Under the pieces are notes generated by a model that saw only the letters and a program-made list of their open reading frames with translations, was not told the DNA's origin and made no database searches. Source: Dolomitihabitans soli (GTDB taxonomy: Bacteria; Actinomycetota; Actinomycetes; Streptosporangiales; Streptosporangiaceae). From it: 64,000 bases of DNA. Numbering within the stretch: the stretch's first letter is position 1; each line of letters starts with the position of its first letter. A program made the translations under genes and the position numbers. The stretch is taken from the NCBI RefSeq assembly GCF_022213955.1, contig NZ_JAKNTW010000007.1:310001-374000 (forward strand). Reading direction: 5' to 3'. Shown here in pieces: positions 1 through 9,772 of this stretch.

Positions 1-252
1 CCTGGCGGCGAGGGTGCCGTCGGGGAAGTCCCAGAGCGGGCGCTCGCCGCGCACCGGTTTGTAGACGCAGGCGGCGTTGAGCGGCCCCAGGACGACGGTG
101 CAGTAGAGAGTCATGTTGCTGGCCTCGACCAACCTCCCGGCCACCTCCAGCCTCCCCTCGCGCAGCAGCCGGAGCGCGGTCGCGTCGTCCATCCCGTTCG
201 TGGTCCCCGACCCTGGATCCGTGCTCAGCGTGGGCTCACCCTCGGCGGTCAT
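1..252 (-). CDS. SCO1664-family protein, C-terminal part cut by window edge
   Basis: The visible 84 codons are the N-terminus of a protein that continues past the left edge. The segment ASNMTLYCTVVLGPLNAACV followed by YKPVRGERPLWDFPDGTLA is the signature start of the actinobacterial SCO1664 family, a distant relative of phosphatidylinositol kinase-like folds with no settled function. The ATG is preceded by GAGGTGGGGG, a good ribosome-binding site. It lies downstream of DUF3090 and a phosphomutase-like histidine phosphatase on the same strand, the usual actinobacterial order for this trio, so the three are probably one transcript. Confidence 0.8.
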   Translation of the reverse strand, partial: MTAEGEPTLSTDPGSGTTNGMDDATALRLLREGRLEVAGRLVEASNMTLYCTVVLGPLNAACVYKPVRGERPLWDFPDGTLAAR

Positions 253-304
253 GCCCCCACCTCGCATCGCGTCGTGCACACGCGGAACGTGCCGGCTCGC
301 TCGC

Positions 305-856
305 TCACGCACCCCCCTGGCTACTGGTTCGATATCCGTTCAAGCGGACGCAGATGTGGCCGTCGGCGTCGAGCGGCTGCGCGCAGAGCGGGCAGGGCGG
401 CCGACCGGCCGAGACGAGCGCCAGGGCGCGCTGGGTGAAGGCCCGCGCGACCCCCGGGCTGACCCGGACCCGCAACAGCGCGGGCTCGGGAGGCTCGGTC
501 TCCTCCTCGTCGGTGATCTCCTGGGCCTCGATCACCACCTGGGCGGAGTCGGGATCCCAGGCGAGCGCCATGGTGCCCACCTTGAAGTCCTCGTCGATGG
601 GCATGTCGAGCGGCGCGTTGTCGGCGAGATCGGCCGGCGCCATCGCGGGCACCTGCGTTTCGCCGCCGCTGCGGCGCAGCACCTCGTCGAGCAACTCATC
701 GAGTCGATCGGCGAGCGCGGCCACCTGGAACTTCTCCAGCGATACCGTGGTGAGCCTGCTTTCGCTGCGGGCCTGCAGGAAGAAGGCGCGTGCGCCCGGT
801 TGCCCCACGGCACCCGCCACGAACCTGTCAGGTGGGTCGTAGTCGAAGACCGGCAT
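305..856 (-). CDS. DUF3090 family protein
   Basis: This 183-aa protein opens with MPVFDYDPPDRFVAGAVGQP and contains the segment GARAFFLQA followed by a predicted helical Leu-rich stretch (DRLDELLDEVLRR), which is typical of DUF3090. The C-terminus has a cysteine pair motif, CPLCAQPLDADGHIC, that looks like a small zinc-binding knuckle (three cysteines and a histidine close together). Length matches the family. It sits 9 bp downstream of the histidine phosphatase gene and 52 bp upstream of the SCO1664-family gene, so it is the middle gene of a conserved actinobacterial trio. Function is unknown. Confidence 0.85.
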   Translation of the reverse strand: MPVFDYDPPDRFVAGAVGQPGARAFFLQARSESRLTTVSLEKFQVAALADRLDELLDEVLRRSGGETQVPAMAPADLADNAPLDMPIDEDFKVGTMALAWDPDSAQVVIEAQEITDEEETEPPEPALLRVRVSPGVARAFTQRALALVSAGRPPCPLCAQPLDADGHICVRLNGYRTSSQGGA

Positions 857-865
857 AGCCCGACC

Positions 866-1567
866 TTACGTGCTTCCGGCTCCGCCGCCGACGGCGGCGT
901 CGCTCCCGGTGGAGTTTTCTCCCCCGTCTTTTTGCTCTGAATCCTCTGGAGGCCGAAGAGAGGCCGTATCTCCGCCCAGGTCGTTGAGCCTGAGCACGAA
1001 GGGACGCAAGGGGGTGTAGCGAATCGCGGTGAGCGAGGCGGGATCGGCGGTGATCCGCTGGAACTGGTCCAGGTGCAGGCCGAGGGCGTCGGCGACGATC
1101 GCCTTGATCACGTCGCCGTGGCTGCACACGAGGTAGACGGCGTCGGGCCCGAGCTTCGCGTTCCACTCCCGCACGGCCGTCAGCGCGCGGTGCTGAACCG
1201 CGGTGAGGGCTTCTCCCCCGGGGAAGACCACCGCGCTCGGATGGGCCTGCACCACGGGCCACAGCGGGTCCTTGGCCAGCTCCTTGAGCGGCCTGCCGGT
1301 CCACTCGCCGTAACGGCACTCGCCGAACCGCTCGTCCGTGCGCACCTCGGCCCCCGCCCGTCCCGCCGCCACGGCCTGGGCGGTCTCCTGGCAACGGTCC
1401 AGCGGGCTCGAGACGATCGCGTCCAGCTCCAGCGGCGCCAGCCGTACGGCGAGCGCCTTGGCCTGGGCGATCCCCGGCTCGCTCAGATGGACGCCGGGAG
1501 TCCACCCGGCCAGGACCGGTCCCGTCAGGTCGGTCAGCCCATGCCGGGCCAGCAGCAGCGTCGTCAC
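866..1567 (-). CDS. histidine phosphatase, MSMEG_4193-type putative phosphomutase
   Basis: The 233-aa protein begins with TTLLLARHGLTDLTGPVLAG, containing the RHG phosphohistidine motif of the histidine phosphatase superfamily. The second catalytic region is VYLVCSHGDVIKAI, with the conserved second histidine. ECRYGEWTGRPLKELAKDPLW is characteristic of phosphoglycerate-mutase-like phosphatases. I chose the GTG at 1567 because the N-terminal beta strand starts there; the open frame upstream has no homologous sequence. It is the promoter-proximal member of the DUF3090/SCO1664 operon. The true substrate cannot be told from sequence. Confidence 0.85.
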   Translation of the reverse strand: MTTLLLARHGLTDLTGPVLAGWTPGVHLSEPGIAQAKALAVRLAPLELDAIVSSPLDRCQETAQAVAAGRAGAEVRTDERFGECRYGEWTGRPLKELAKDPLWPVVQAHPSAVVFPGGEALTAVQHRALTAVREWNAKLGPDAVYLVCSHGDVIKAIVADALGLHLDQFQRITADPASLTAIRYTPLRPFVLRLNDLGGDTASLRPPEDSEQKDGGENSTGSDAAVGGGAGST

Positions 1568-1651
1568 ACGCCAAGGGTAAGTCCCCCGGGCGACACCCCT
1601 GGCGACACAGCCGTGACATGAGCCTTTCCCGCGCTCGCCAGCTCGGAGCGG

Positions 1652-1657
1652 TAATCT
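1652..1657 (+). promoter_or_regulatory. candidate -10 box TAATCT for the aldo/keto reductase
   Basis: TAATCT lies only 9 bases before the ATG at 1667, and no Shine-Dalgarno sequence is present in between. This arrangement suits a leaderless transcript starting at or near the ATG. No clear -35 box is visible, so the call is tentative. Confidence 0.3.
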
Positions 1658-1666
1658 GGCCGGATC

Positions 1667-2611
1667 ATGGAGCAGCGCTATGTCGGGCGGAGCGGGCTGT
1701 CGGTCTCGCGCCTCGGGCTCGGCACGATGACGTGGGGGCGTGACACCGGCGCGGACGAGGCGGCGGCGCAACTCCGCACGTTCGCCGAGGCCGGGGGCAC
1801 GCTGATCGACACCGCGGACGTCTACACCGGCGGCGACGCGGAGCGGCTGCTCGGCCGGCTGATCCGGGACGTCGTCCCCCGCTCGGAGCTGGTGATAGCC
1901 ACCAAGGCGGTCCTCACGCCGGACGGGCGGCGGCCCTGCGACGCCTCCCGCCGCCATCTCGTCGCCGCGGCCGACGCCTCGCTCGCCCGTCTGGGGGTGA
2001 ACGACGTCGAGCTGTGGCAGTTGCACGCGTTCGACCCGGAGGTGCCGCTGGACGAGACGCTGGCGGCCGTCGACACGATCGTGACGTCGGGGCGCGCCGC
2101 CTACGCGGGGGTCTGCAACTACGCGGGCTGGCAGCTCACGGCCGCCGCCGTGGCCCAGCGGGCGACGCCGGGACACGCGCCGGTGGTCGCCGTCCAGACC
2201 GAGTACTCCCTGCTGGCCCGGGACGCCGAGCGGGAGCTGCTGCCCGCCGCCGAGTTCGTCGGCGCCGGGCTGCTCGCCTGGTCACCGCTGGGTCGGGGGG
2301 TGCTGACGGGGAAGTACCGCACGGGCATCCCCGCCGACTCGCGGGCCGCCACGCCGCACTTCGCGGAGTTCGTCCGCCCCTACCTCGACGAGCGGTCACG
2401 GCGGGTGGTGGAGTCGGTGACCACCGCGGCGGAAGGGCTGGCGGTCTCGCCCCTGTCGGTCGCCCTGTCGTGGGTGCGCGACCAGCCGGGCGTCTCCTCG
2501 GCGATCGTCGGCGCCCGGACGAACGCACAGCTCGCGGGGATCCTCCAGGCCGAGGAGCTGATGCTGCCACGCGAGATCCGCGAGGCGCTCGACGACGTGT
2601 CGGCGGACTGA
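1667..2611 (+). CDS. aldo/keto reductase
   Basis: This 314-aa soluble oxidoreductase starts MEQRYVGRSGLSVSRLGLGT, the hallmark N-terminus of the aldo/keto reductase superfamily (NADPH-dependent carbonyl reduction in a TIM barrel). The catalytic tetrad is visible as Asp48, Tyr53 (IDTADVYTGG), Lys80 (IATKAV) and His120 (WQLHAFD). The C-terminal cofactor loop SSAIVGARTNAQL is present. Length is normal for the family. It diverges from the phosphatase operon. A possible -10 box lies 9 bases before the ATG, so translation may be leaderless. The physiological substrate is unknown. Confidence 0.92.
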   Translation: MEQRYVGRSGLSVSRLGLGTMTWGRDTGADEAAAQLRTFAEAGGTLIDTADVYTGGDAERLLGRLIRDVVPRSELVIATKAVLTPDGRRPCDASRRHLVAAADASLARLGVNDVELWQLHAFDPEVPLDETLAAVDTIVTSGRAAYAGVCNYAGWQLTAAAVAQRATPGHAPVVAVQTEYSLLARDAERELLPAAEFVGAGLLAWSPLGRGVLTGKYRTGIPADSRAATPHFAEFVRPYLDERSRRVVESVTTAAEGLAVSPLSVALSWVRDQPGVSSAIVGARTNAQLAGILQAEELMLPREIREALDDVSAD

Positions 2612-3090
2612 GGCCGGGTCTCCGCCGGCGGGCATGGGCCGGGACATGTCGGCGGCCGGTCCTCTCGATCGCGAACCAGCCGCAGGCCGTCGGCACCCCG
2701 GCGCACCCGGTGACGGCGTCCTTTCCGCACCGCACAGCCCATACCTCACGCGTCCACCGCGGCCCATTGGGACGCCACCCCCGAATTCGCCACTTGACTC
2801 CGCTGTTCCACCCGACAACACAGCAGGACCCAAGACGACATACGGCTGCTGCCAGGCATTAAGATGATCGCGGCGGATCCCCAGAAAGAAATGAGAGTCC
2901 TCCTCGCGTATCACTAATCGATACCGAATCGCAACTTTCCGTGGAAAACCCGGGCGACTTCACAAAACTGTCAACTGGGTGGCTGAGGGGTAACCCACAG
3001 ATGACGGTCGTGGTGAGAAGAAGGCGGCGCACTCAAAGGGATGCGAGCGCGGTCGCTGCTCGTCATGGCATGACGCGGAGGGGACGTTCC
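2612..3090. other. intergenic stretch without a gene
   Basis: About 480 bases with no convincing reading frame. The part from about 2850 to 3000 is AT-richer than its surroundings and is the likely promoter region of the secreted protein gene that follows. No palindrome or terminator stands out beyond short GC-rich runs near 2615-2650. Confidence 0.5.
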
Positions 3091-3918
3091 ATGCGGAAGG
3101 GCCGAGGAAGAGCCGCTCTTTCCGCGGGAGCGCTGGCGCTCGCGCTGGGGATACCCGCGGCGCCGGCGGCGGCGGCCTCGTCGTCGTCGCCCGGCTGCGA
3201 CAAGATCGGCGGCGGGCTGATCTCAGGGCTGGCCGGGAGCCTGTGCGGCCTGACCGACGGCGTGACCGACCTCGTCGACGGGCTCACCGGCGGCAAACTC
3301 TCGCCGATGACCGACCTCGTCGACCGCACGGGTGAGAAGATCCTTCGCAAGCCCACCGGTGAGCCCTCCACGCCGGCCGTGCTGGTGCCGAGCCCCACGC
3401 CGGCCACACCGACCACCACCCCGGAGGTCCACGACCTGCTGCCGGAGACGCTCGGCCCGACCTGCCCGCCGACGGCGGCCAACTGCGAGACCGTGCCCTC
3501 GCGGCAGCCGAAGCCCGACCAGACCAGGCGCAAGGCGTCCGAGCGAGACGAGACGGAACGGCTCCCGGTCGGGCCGCCCCGGCCCTCGCCGACGCCCCGT
3601 CCGACCGACCATCGCCCGGAGACGACCGAGAACGTCCAGCGGGTGAAGTCGGAGCCGGTGGACCCGGAGTCGCCGCGCGTCGATCTGCTCTGGCCGTACC
3701 TGGACAGGATGCCGCGCCCGATGCAGGGCCGGAAGGCGGTCGTCAAGCCGGCGAGGCCCTCCGACGCGCTGGGGACCGCGCTGACCGCCGCGCTGCTGCT
3801 CTCGGCGATCCTCGCCGCGCGCGTGGTCTACGCGCGGCGAGCGGGGGACGAGCACGACGAGACGATTCCCTTCGAGCCGCTGCGGGTGCGCGGCCGGCAG
3901 CGGCTCGCCGAGCCCTGA
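3091..3918 (+). CDS. secreted Pro-rich protein with C-terminal membrane anchor, function unknown
   Basis: The 275-aa product has a signal peptide (MRKGRGRAALSAGALALALG, cleavage near AAPAAAA), a short globular part with Cys residues (PGCDKIGGGL to SLCGLTDG), a long Pro/Thr/Arg-rich spacer (about residues 85-215) and a single transmembrane helix near residues 227-247 (LGTALTAALLLSAILAARVV) followed by a charged 28-residue tail. This predicts an extracellular, cell-wall-spanning stalk with a cytoplasmic tail. The ATG at 3091 was chosen because GGAGGGG precedes it and the signal peptide begins there. Two cysteines in the spacer (CPPTAANC) could form a disulfide. I do not recognise a family. It converges on fabI with only 20 bp between. 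Confidence 0.75.
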   Translation: MRKGRGRAALSAGALALALGIPAAPAAAASSSSPGCDKIGGGLISGLAGSLCGLTDGVTDLVDGLTGGKLSPMTDLVDRTGEKILRKPTGEPSTPAVLVPSPTPATPTTTPEVHDLLPETLGPTCPPTAANCETVPSRQPKPDQTRRKASERDETERLPVGPPRPSPTPRPTDHRPETTENVQRVKSEPVDPESPRVDLLWPYLDRMPRPMQGRKAVVKPARPSDALGTALTAALLLSAILAARVVYARRAGDEHDETIPFEPLRVRGRQRLAEP

Positions 3919-3938
3919 CCGCCCCCGGGCGCGCGCCC

Positions 3939-4703
3939 TCAGCCGCCTATCGCGTGGGCGCCGCCGTCGACGTGCACGATCTCGCCGGTCGTGGCGGGGA
4001 ACCAGTCGGACATCAGCGCCACGCACGCCTTCGCGGTGGGCATGGTGTCGGCCAGGTCCCAGCCGAGCGGCGCCCTGGCCGGCCAGCTCTCCTCGAACTC
4101 CGCGAAGCCCGGGATGCTCTTGGCCGCCATGGTCCGCAACGGGCCGGCCGCGACGAGGTTGACCCGGATGCCGTGTTTGGCCAGATCACGGGCCAGATAG
4201 CGGGAGCACGACTCCAGGCCGGCCTTGGCCACGCCCATCCAGTCGTAGACCGGCCACGCCTTGCTCGCGTCGAAGTCGAGCCCGACGACCGCGCCGCCGT
4301 CCTTCATCAGGGGCAGGCACGCGACGGCGAGCGACTTGAAGGAGAAGGTGGAGACGTGCATCGCCGTCGCCACGTCCTCCCACGAGGTGTTCAGGAAGTT
4401 TCCGCCCAGGGCCGACTGGGGGGCGAACCCGATGGAGTGGACCACCCCGTCGAGCCCGTCGACGTGCTCGCCCACCCGGTCGGCCAGCGAGCCGAGGTGC
4501 TCGGTGTTCTGGACGTCCAGCTCGACCACCGGAGGAGTCTCGGGCAGCCGCTTGGCGATGCGCTCCACCAGGCTGAGCCGGCCGAACCCGGTCAGCACGA
4601 CCTCGGCGCCCTCCAGCTGGGCCAGCTTGGCCACGGAGAAGGCGATCGAGGCGTCGGTGAGGACACCGGTGACCAGGATGCGCTTTCCTTCGAGGATTCC
4701 CAC
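3939..4703 (-). CDS. fabI: enoyl-[acyl-carrier-protein] reductase (NADH), InhA/FabI type
   Basis: FabI catalyses the last reduction of each fatty acid elongation cycle (FAS-II). The 254-aa protein starts MGILEGKRILVTGVLTDASI, matching the InhA-like branch, with the NADH loop around residues 12-22, Ser90 in HSIGFAPQS, and the catalytic Tyr153 and Lys160 in YDWMGVAKAGLES. The C-terminus WFPATTGEIVHVDGGAHAIG is typical. It lies 2 bp downstream of fabG, so the pair is one operon arranged like mabA-inhA of mycobacteria. This enzyme class is the target of isoniazid and triclosan. Confidence 0.95.
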   Translation of the reverse strand: MGILEGKRILVTGVLTDASIAFSVAKLAQLEGAEVVLTGFGRLSLVERIAKRLPETPPVVELDVQNTEHLGSLADRVGEHVDGLDGVVHSIGFAPQSALGGNFLNTSWEDVATAMHVSTFSFKSLAVACLPLMKDGGAVVGLDFDASKAWPVYDWMGVAKAGLESCSRYLARDLAKHGIRVNLVAAGPLRTMAAKSIPGFAEFEESWPARAPLGWDLADTMPTAKACVALMSDWFPATTGEIVHVDGGAHAIGG

Positions 4704-4705
4704 GT

Positions 4706-5473
<768 letters not shown>

Positions 5474-5487
5474 TTAGGATCGTCGAC

Positions 5488-6980
<1,493 letters not shown>

Positions 6981-6981
<1 letters not shown>

Positions 6982-8348
6982 TGACCCCGCAGGAGATGGT
7001 CGAGCGCGCGCTGGAGATGACCGGCGCCGACGACCGGATAGTGATCGTGGACGAGGGGTCCACCGCCAACCTGCGCTTCGCCGGCAACACGCTGACCACC
7101 AACGGCGTGGCCAGGTCCGCCCAGCTCACCGTGATCTCGGTGACCGGGCAGGGCGTCGGCGTGGTGTCCCGGGCGGCGGTCAGGCCCGAGCAGCTCGCCG
7201 ACGTGGTGGCCGCCGCCGACCGCGCGGCCAGGGACGCCCAGCCCTCGGAGGACGCCCGGCCGCTGACCGGCCCCGCCGAGTCGGCCGGCTGGGGCGACCC
7301 CGCCGCCGGCACCTCGATCGGCGTGTTCGGCGAGTTCGCGCCCGCACTCGGCGAGGCGTTCGCCGCCGCGGAGGCCGGCGGCAGACGCCTGTACGGCTTC
7401 GCGGAGCACACCGTCACCAGCACCTTCGTCGGCTCCTCCAGCGGGCTGCGGCTCCGCCACGACCAGCCCACCGGGCGACTGGAGCTGAACGCGAAGTCGG
7501 CCGACATGAAGCGCTCGGCGTGGACGGGGGTCGCCACCCGCGACTTCACGGACGTCGACGTGGCGGCGCTCGACTCCTCGCTCGCCCAGCGGCTCGACTG
7601 GGCCAAGGTCCGCATCGACCTTCCCGCGGGCCGCTACGAGACGCTGATCCCGCCCACCGCCGTCGCCGACCTGATGATCTACCTGTACTGGTCGGCGGGC
7701 GCGCACGACGCCGCCGACGGCCGCACGGTGTTCTCCAAGCCCGGTGGCGGCACCAGGGTGGGCGAGACGCTCTCCGGCTCTCCGCTGCGCCTGTACAGCG
7801 ATCCGGCGGCGGAGGGCATCCAGTGCGCGCCGTTCGTGGTGGCGCACGCCTCCAGCCGGCAGAGCTCCGTCTTCGACAACGGGCTGCCGCTGGGCGCGAC
7901 CGACTGGATCGCCGACGGGCGGCTGGCCGGTCTGTTGCAGACCCGCCACTCCGCCGAGGCGACCGGCCTGCCCATCACCCCGGCCATCGACAACCTGGTC
8001 ATGCAGGGCCCCGCGGGCGGCCGCACGCTGGAGGAGATGATCGCCTCGACCGAGCGCGGCCTGCTCCTCACCTGCCTGTGGTACATCCGTGAGGTCGATC
8101 CGCAGAGCCTGCTGCTCACCGGCCTGACCCGCGACGGGGTCTACCTGGTCGAGCATGGCGAGGTGATCGGCGAGGTGAACAACTTCCGCTTCAACGAGAG
8201 CCCGGTCGACCTGCTGGGCCGCATCACCGAGATCGGCGCGGCCAGGCAGACGCTCCCCCGCGAGTGGAACGACTACTTCACCCGCACGATCATGCCGGCC
8301 GTCAGGGTGCCCGATTTCAACATGTCCACGGTCAGCCAGGCGAGCTGA
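6981..8348 (+). CDS. TldD/PmbA-family protein, TldE-like partner without metal motif
   Basis: The 455-aa product is homologous in architecture to the preceding TldD but lacks HExxxH, as expected of the TldE/PmbA partner. Recognisable parts are the N-terminal VDEGSTANLRFAGNTLTTNG, the central RYETLIPPTAVADLMIYLYW and the C-terminal GLTRDGVYLVEHGEVIGEVN and NNFRFNESPVDLL. It starts at the ATG overlapping the tldD stop, behind GGAGGGTGGG. The two probably form a heterodimeric protease. A strong hairpin follows the stop. Confidence 0.9.
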
Positions 8349-8359
8349 CGGCGGCGGAC

Positions 8360-8398
8360 CGGCCGGCGGGGCGTGGCTTTCGGCCACCCCGCCGGCCG
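8360..8398 (+). terminator. hairpin terminator after the tldD operon
   Basis: GGCCGGCGGGG-CG-TGGC pairs with GCCACCCCGCCGGCC across a 5-base loop, with a two-base bulge. It begins 12 bases after the stop codon and has no T-run, as usual in actinomycetes. Confidence 0.65.
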
Positions 8399-8465
8399 AT
8401 GCTGTTTCCGCCCTCCTCACGCCCGGTCAGGGGCGCGATGACACCCGGCGGGCACGAGGACTACC

Positions 8466-8786
8466 GTGGAGGGTGTGAAGGCATGGCACCGACAGTCGAT
8501 CGTGCACGCGGTGACCGATGCGCGCCCCTCGCTGAGCGAGGACATCGGCCGCCGGGAGAAGCGCTACCTCATTCAGATGGGTATCAGGACGCTCTGCCTC
8601 GTCCTGGCCGTCGTGTTGCCCGCCCCTTGGCCGATCCGCGGGCTGTTCATCGCCGGAGCGATCTTTTTGCCGTACGTTGCCGTGATCGGGGCCAACGAGC
8701 GGGAAAAAGACTCGCCATCGAGCTTCGAGACCGCCGAAGCTAACCAAAACGAGATACCAAGGCACCGACGCGAGATCGGGTCGTGA
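8466..8786 (+). CDS. DUF3099 domain membrane protein
   Basis: This 106-aa protein has the DUF3099 signature: DARPSLSEDIGRREKRYLIQ followed by two short hydrophobic helices (IRTLCLVLAVVLPAPWPIRG and LFIAGAIFLPYVAVIGANE), so it should be a small two-helix membrane protein. The C-terminal tail is polar. GTG at 8466 is preceded by GAGGA with a 5-base gap and is preferred over the GTG nine bases further on, which abuts its putative binding site. It lies immediately upstream of the 6C-like RNA. Function is unknown. Confidence 0.85.
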   Translation: MEGVKAWHRQSIVHAVTDARPSLSEDIGRREKRYLIQMGIRTLCLVLAVVLPAPWPIRGLFIAGAIFLPYVAVIGANEREKDSPSSFETAEANQNEIPRHRREIGS

Positions 8787-8793
8787 CTAACTC

Positions 8794-8825
8794 TTGACGC
8801 ATCCTATGGGTAGTAGGTGTACGCT
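8794..8825 (+). promoter_or_regulatory. candidate promoter of the 6C-like small RNA
   Basis: TTGACG (8794-8799) matches the -35 consensus well, and TACGCT (8820-8825) is a plausible actinobacterial -10. The 20-base spacing is long, so the -10 assignment is uncertain. The first RNA hairpin begins 8 bases after this -10. Confidence 0.4.
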
Positions 8826-8830
8826 TTAGC

Positions 8831-8940
8831 CAAGCGCTCTGGTCCCCCGTCAGGGCGCTGGTGCCGGCGTTCCGGGCCCCCGTCGGAACGCCGATGAAGC
8901 GACGCCGGGTGGTTTGCCCCCGTAACCACCCGGCGTCGCC
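8831..8940 (+). ncRNA. 6C-like small RNA with three C-rich-loop hairpins
   Basis: Three consecutive hairpins each present a 9-base loop of the form NKCCCCCGT. Hairpin 1: 8833-8841 with 8851-8859, 9 pairs including one G-U. Hairpin 2: 8865-8874 with 8884-8893, 10 perfect pairs. Hairpin 3: 8899-8914 with 8924-8939, 16 perfect pairs, which also serves as an intrinsic terminator. Repeated C-rich loops define the actinobacterial 6C RNA family (the B11 RNA of Mycobacterium tuberculosis), thought to act by pairing its C-rich loops with G-rich target mRNA. The family assignment is from structure; a covariance search would decide it. A -35-like TTGACG lies just upstream. Confidence 0.75.
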
Positions 8941-8951
8941 CTTCACAGGGT

Positions 8952-9194
8952 TCATTCGCCGGTCGGTCGCTCCCAGTTCTGCGCCAGGCGGGTGAGCCGC
9001 TCGATCGCGTCGGGCGACGCCGTCCCCGAGCCCTCGGCCAGCCCCAGCAGGTACGCGGTGAGCGGCGCGGCGGGGCGGGTCACCCCGTGCGCGACCTCCT
9101 TGGTCAGGTCGAGCAGCGCGTCCCTGTCCACTCTCGCCGGGTCGATCCCGAGCTCCTCGCAGGCCAGCGCGGTCCACTCAGCCAGCACGTTCAT
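8952..9194 (-). CDS. DUF6457 domain protein
   Basis: An 80-aa mostly helical protein (MNVLAEWTALACEELGIDPA). Proteins of this type regularly follow mobA in actinobacteria and are annotated DUF6457; a role with molybdenum cofactor is assumed only from that linkage. The ATG at 9194 lies 17 bases inside the 3' end of mobA, so translation is coupled. The gene ends 12 bases before the third hairpin of the 6C-like RNA, which can terminate transcription from both sides. Confidence 0.75.
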   Translation of the reverse strand: MNVLAEWTALACEELGIDPARVDRDALLDLTKEVAHGVTRPAAPLTAYLLGLAEGSGTASPDAIERLTRLAQNWERPTGE

Positions 9195-9759
9195 CGCGTC
9201 TCCTCGCCGCCACGCCTCTCGCGCGGCGTAGATCGTCAATGGTGTCGCAATCAAACCACGGGGCGGCGTCGCCGGGCTCCGCGCGCAGCAGCACCGGTCG
9301 CAGCGGGGCGAGCAGGCCGTGCAGGGAGCGCCCGCCGTACGCCTCCAGGGCCGCGGAGAGGCGCGCGGTGTGCCAGACCCCCACCAGCCACTGCGCCCGG
9401 CCGTCGTCGTCGGCCAGCACCGCGCCGGCGCCCGCGGCGGCGGCCTCGCCGAGCGCGGCGACGTGAGCGGGGCGCAGGAACGGCAGATCTCCGGCGAGCA
9501 GCGCGAACCAGGGTGCCCGCACGAGTGCCAGCCCGGCGCGGAGAGCGGGCACGGGGCCGCCGCCGGGCGGCTCCTCCCTGGTGAACTCGGCCCGTGGCAG
9601 GCCGGGACGTGACGGGCCGACGACGACGAGCCTGCCCGCATCGGGTACGGCTGCCGCGACGTGCTCCACCAGCGCCCGGTCGCCGACCGTCATACCCGGC
9701 TTGTCCTGGCCGCCGAGCCGTTCCGCACGGCCGCCGGCCAAGATCACCGCGTCGTACAC
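9178..9759 (-). CDS. mobA: molybdenum cofactor guanylyltransferase
   Basis: MobA attaches GMP to molybdopterin. The 193-aa protein starts at GTG 9759 with YDAVILAGGRAERLGGQDKP, the nucleotide-binding LAGGxxxRxGxxDK motif of the family, and has LLAGDLPFLRPAHV, containing the Asp-Leu-Pro metal site, plus a C-terminal PWFDCDTIDDL. The start is fixed by GGGAGG five bases before it; the open frame upstream overlaps moaA and is not homologous. It begins 13 bases after the moaA stop and overlaps the DUF6457 gene by 17 bases. A related nucleotidyltransferase specificity is possible, but the moaA linkage favours MobA. Confidence 0.85.
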   Translation of the reverse strand: MYDAVILAGGRAERLGGQDKPGMTVGDRALVEHVAAAVPDAGRLVVVGPSRPGLPRAEFTREEPPGGGPVPALRAGLALVRAPWFALLAGDLPFLRPAHVAALGEAAAAGAGAVLADDDGRAQWLVGVWHTARLSAALEAYGGRSLHGLLAPLRPVLLRAEPGDAAPWFDCDTIDDLRRARGVAARRRDERAG

Positions 9760-9772
9760 CGCGGCCTCCCGG

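Noticed and set aside
3430-3460. LPETL sequence as a sortase signal in the secreted Pro-rich protein
   Set aside because: It lies in the middle of the protein, far from the C-terminal membrane helix, so it cannot act as a cell-wall sorting signal.
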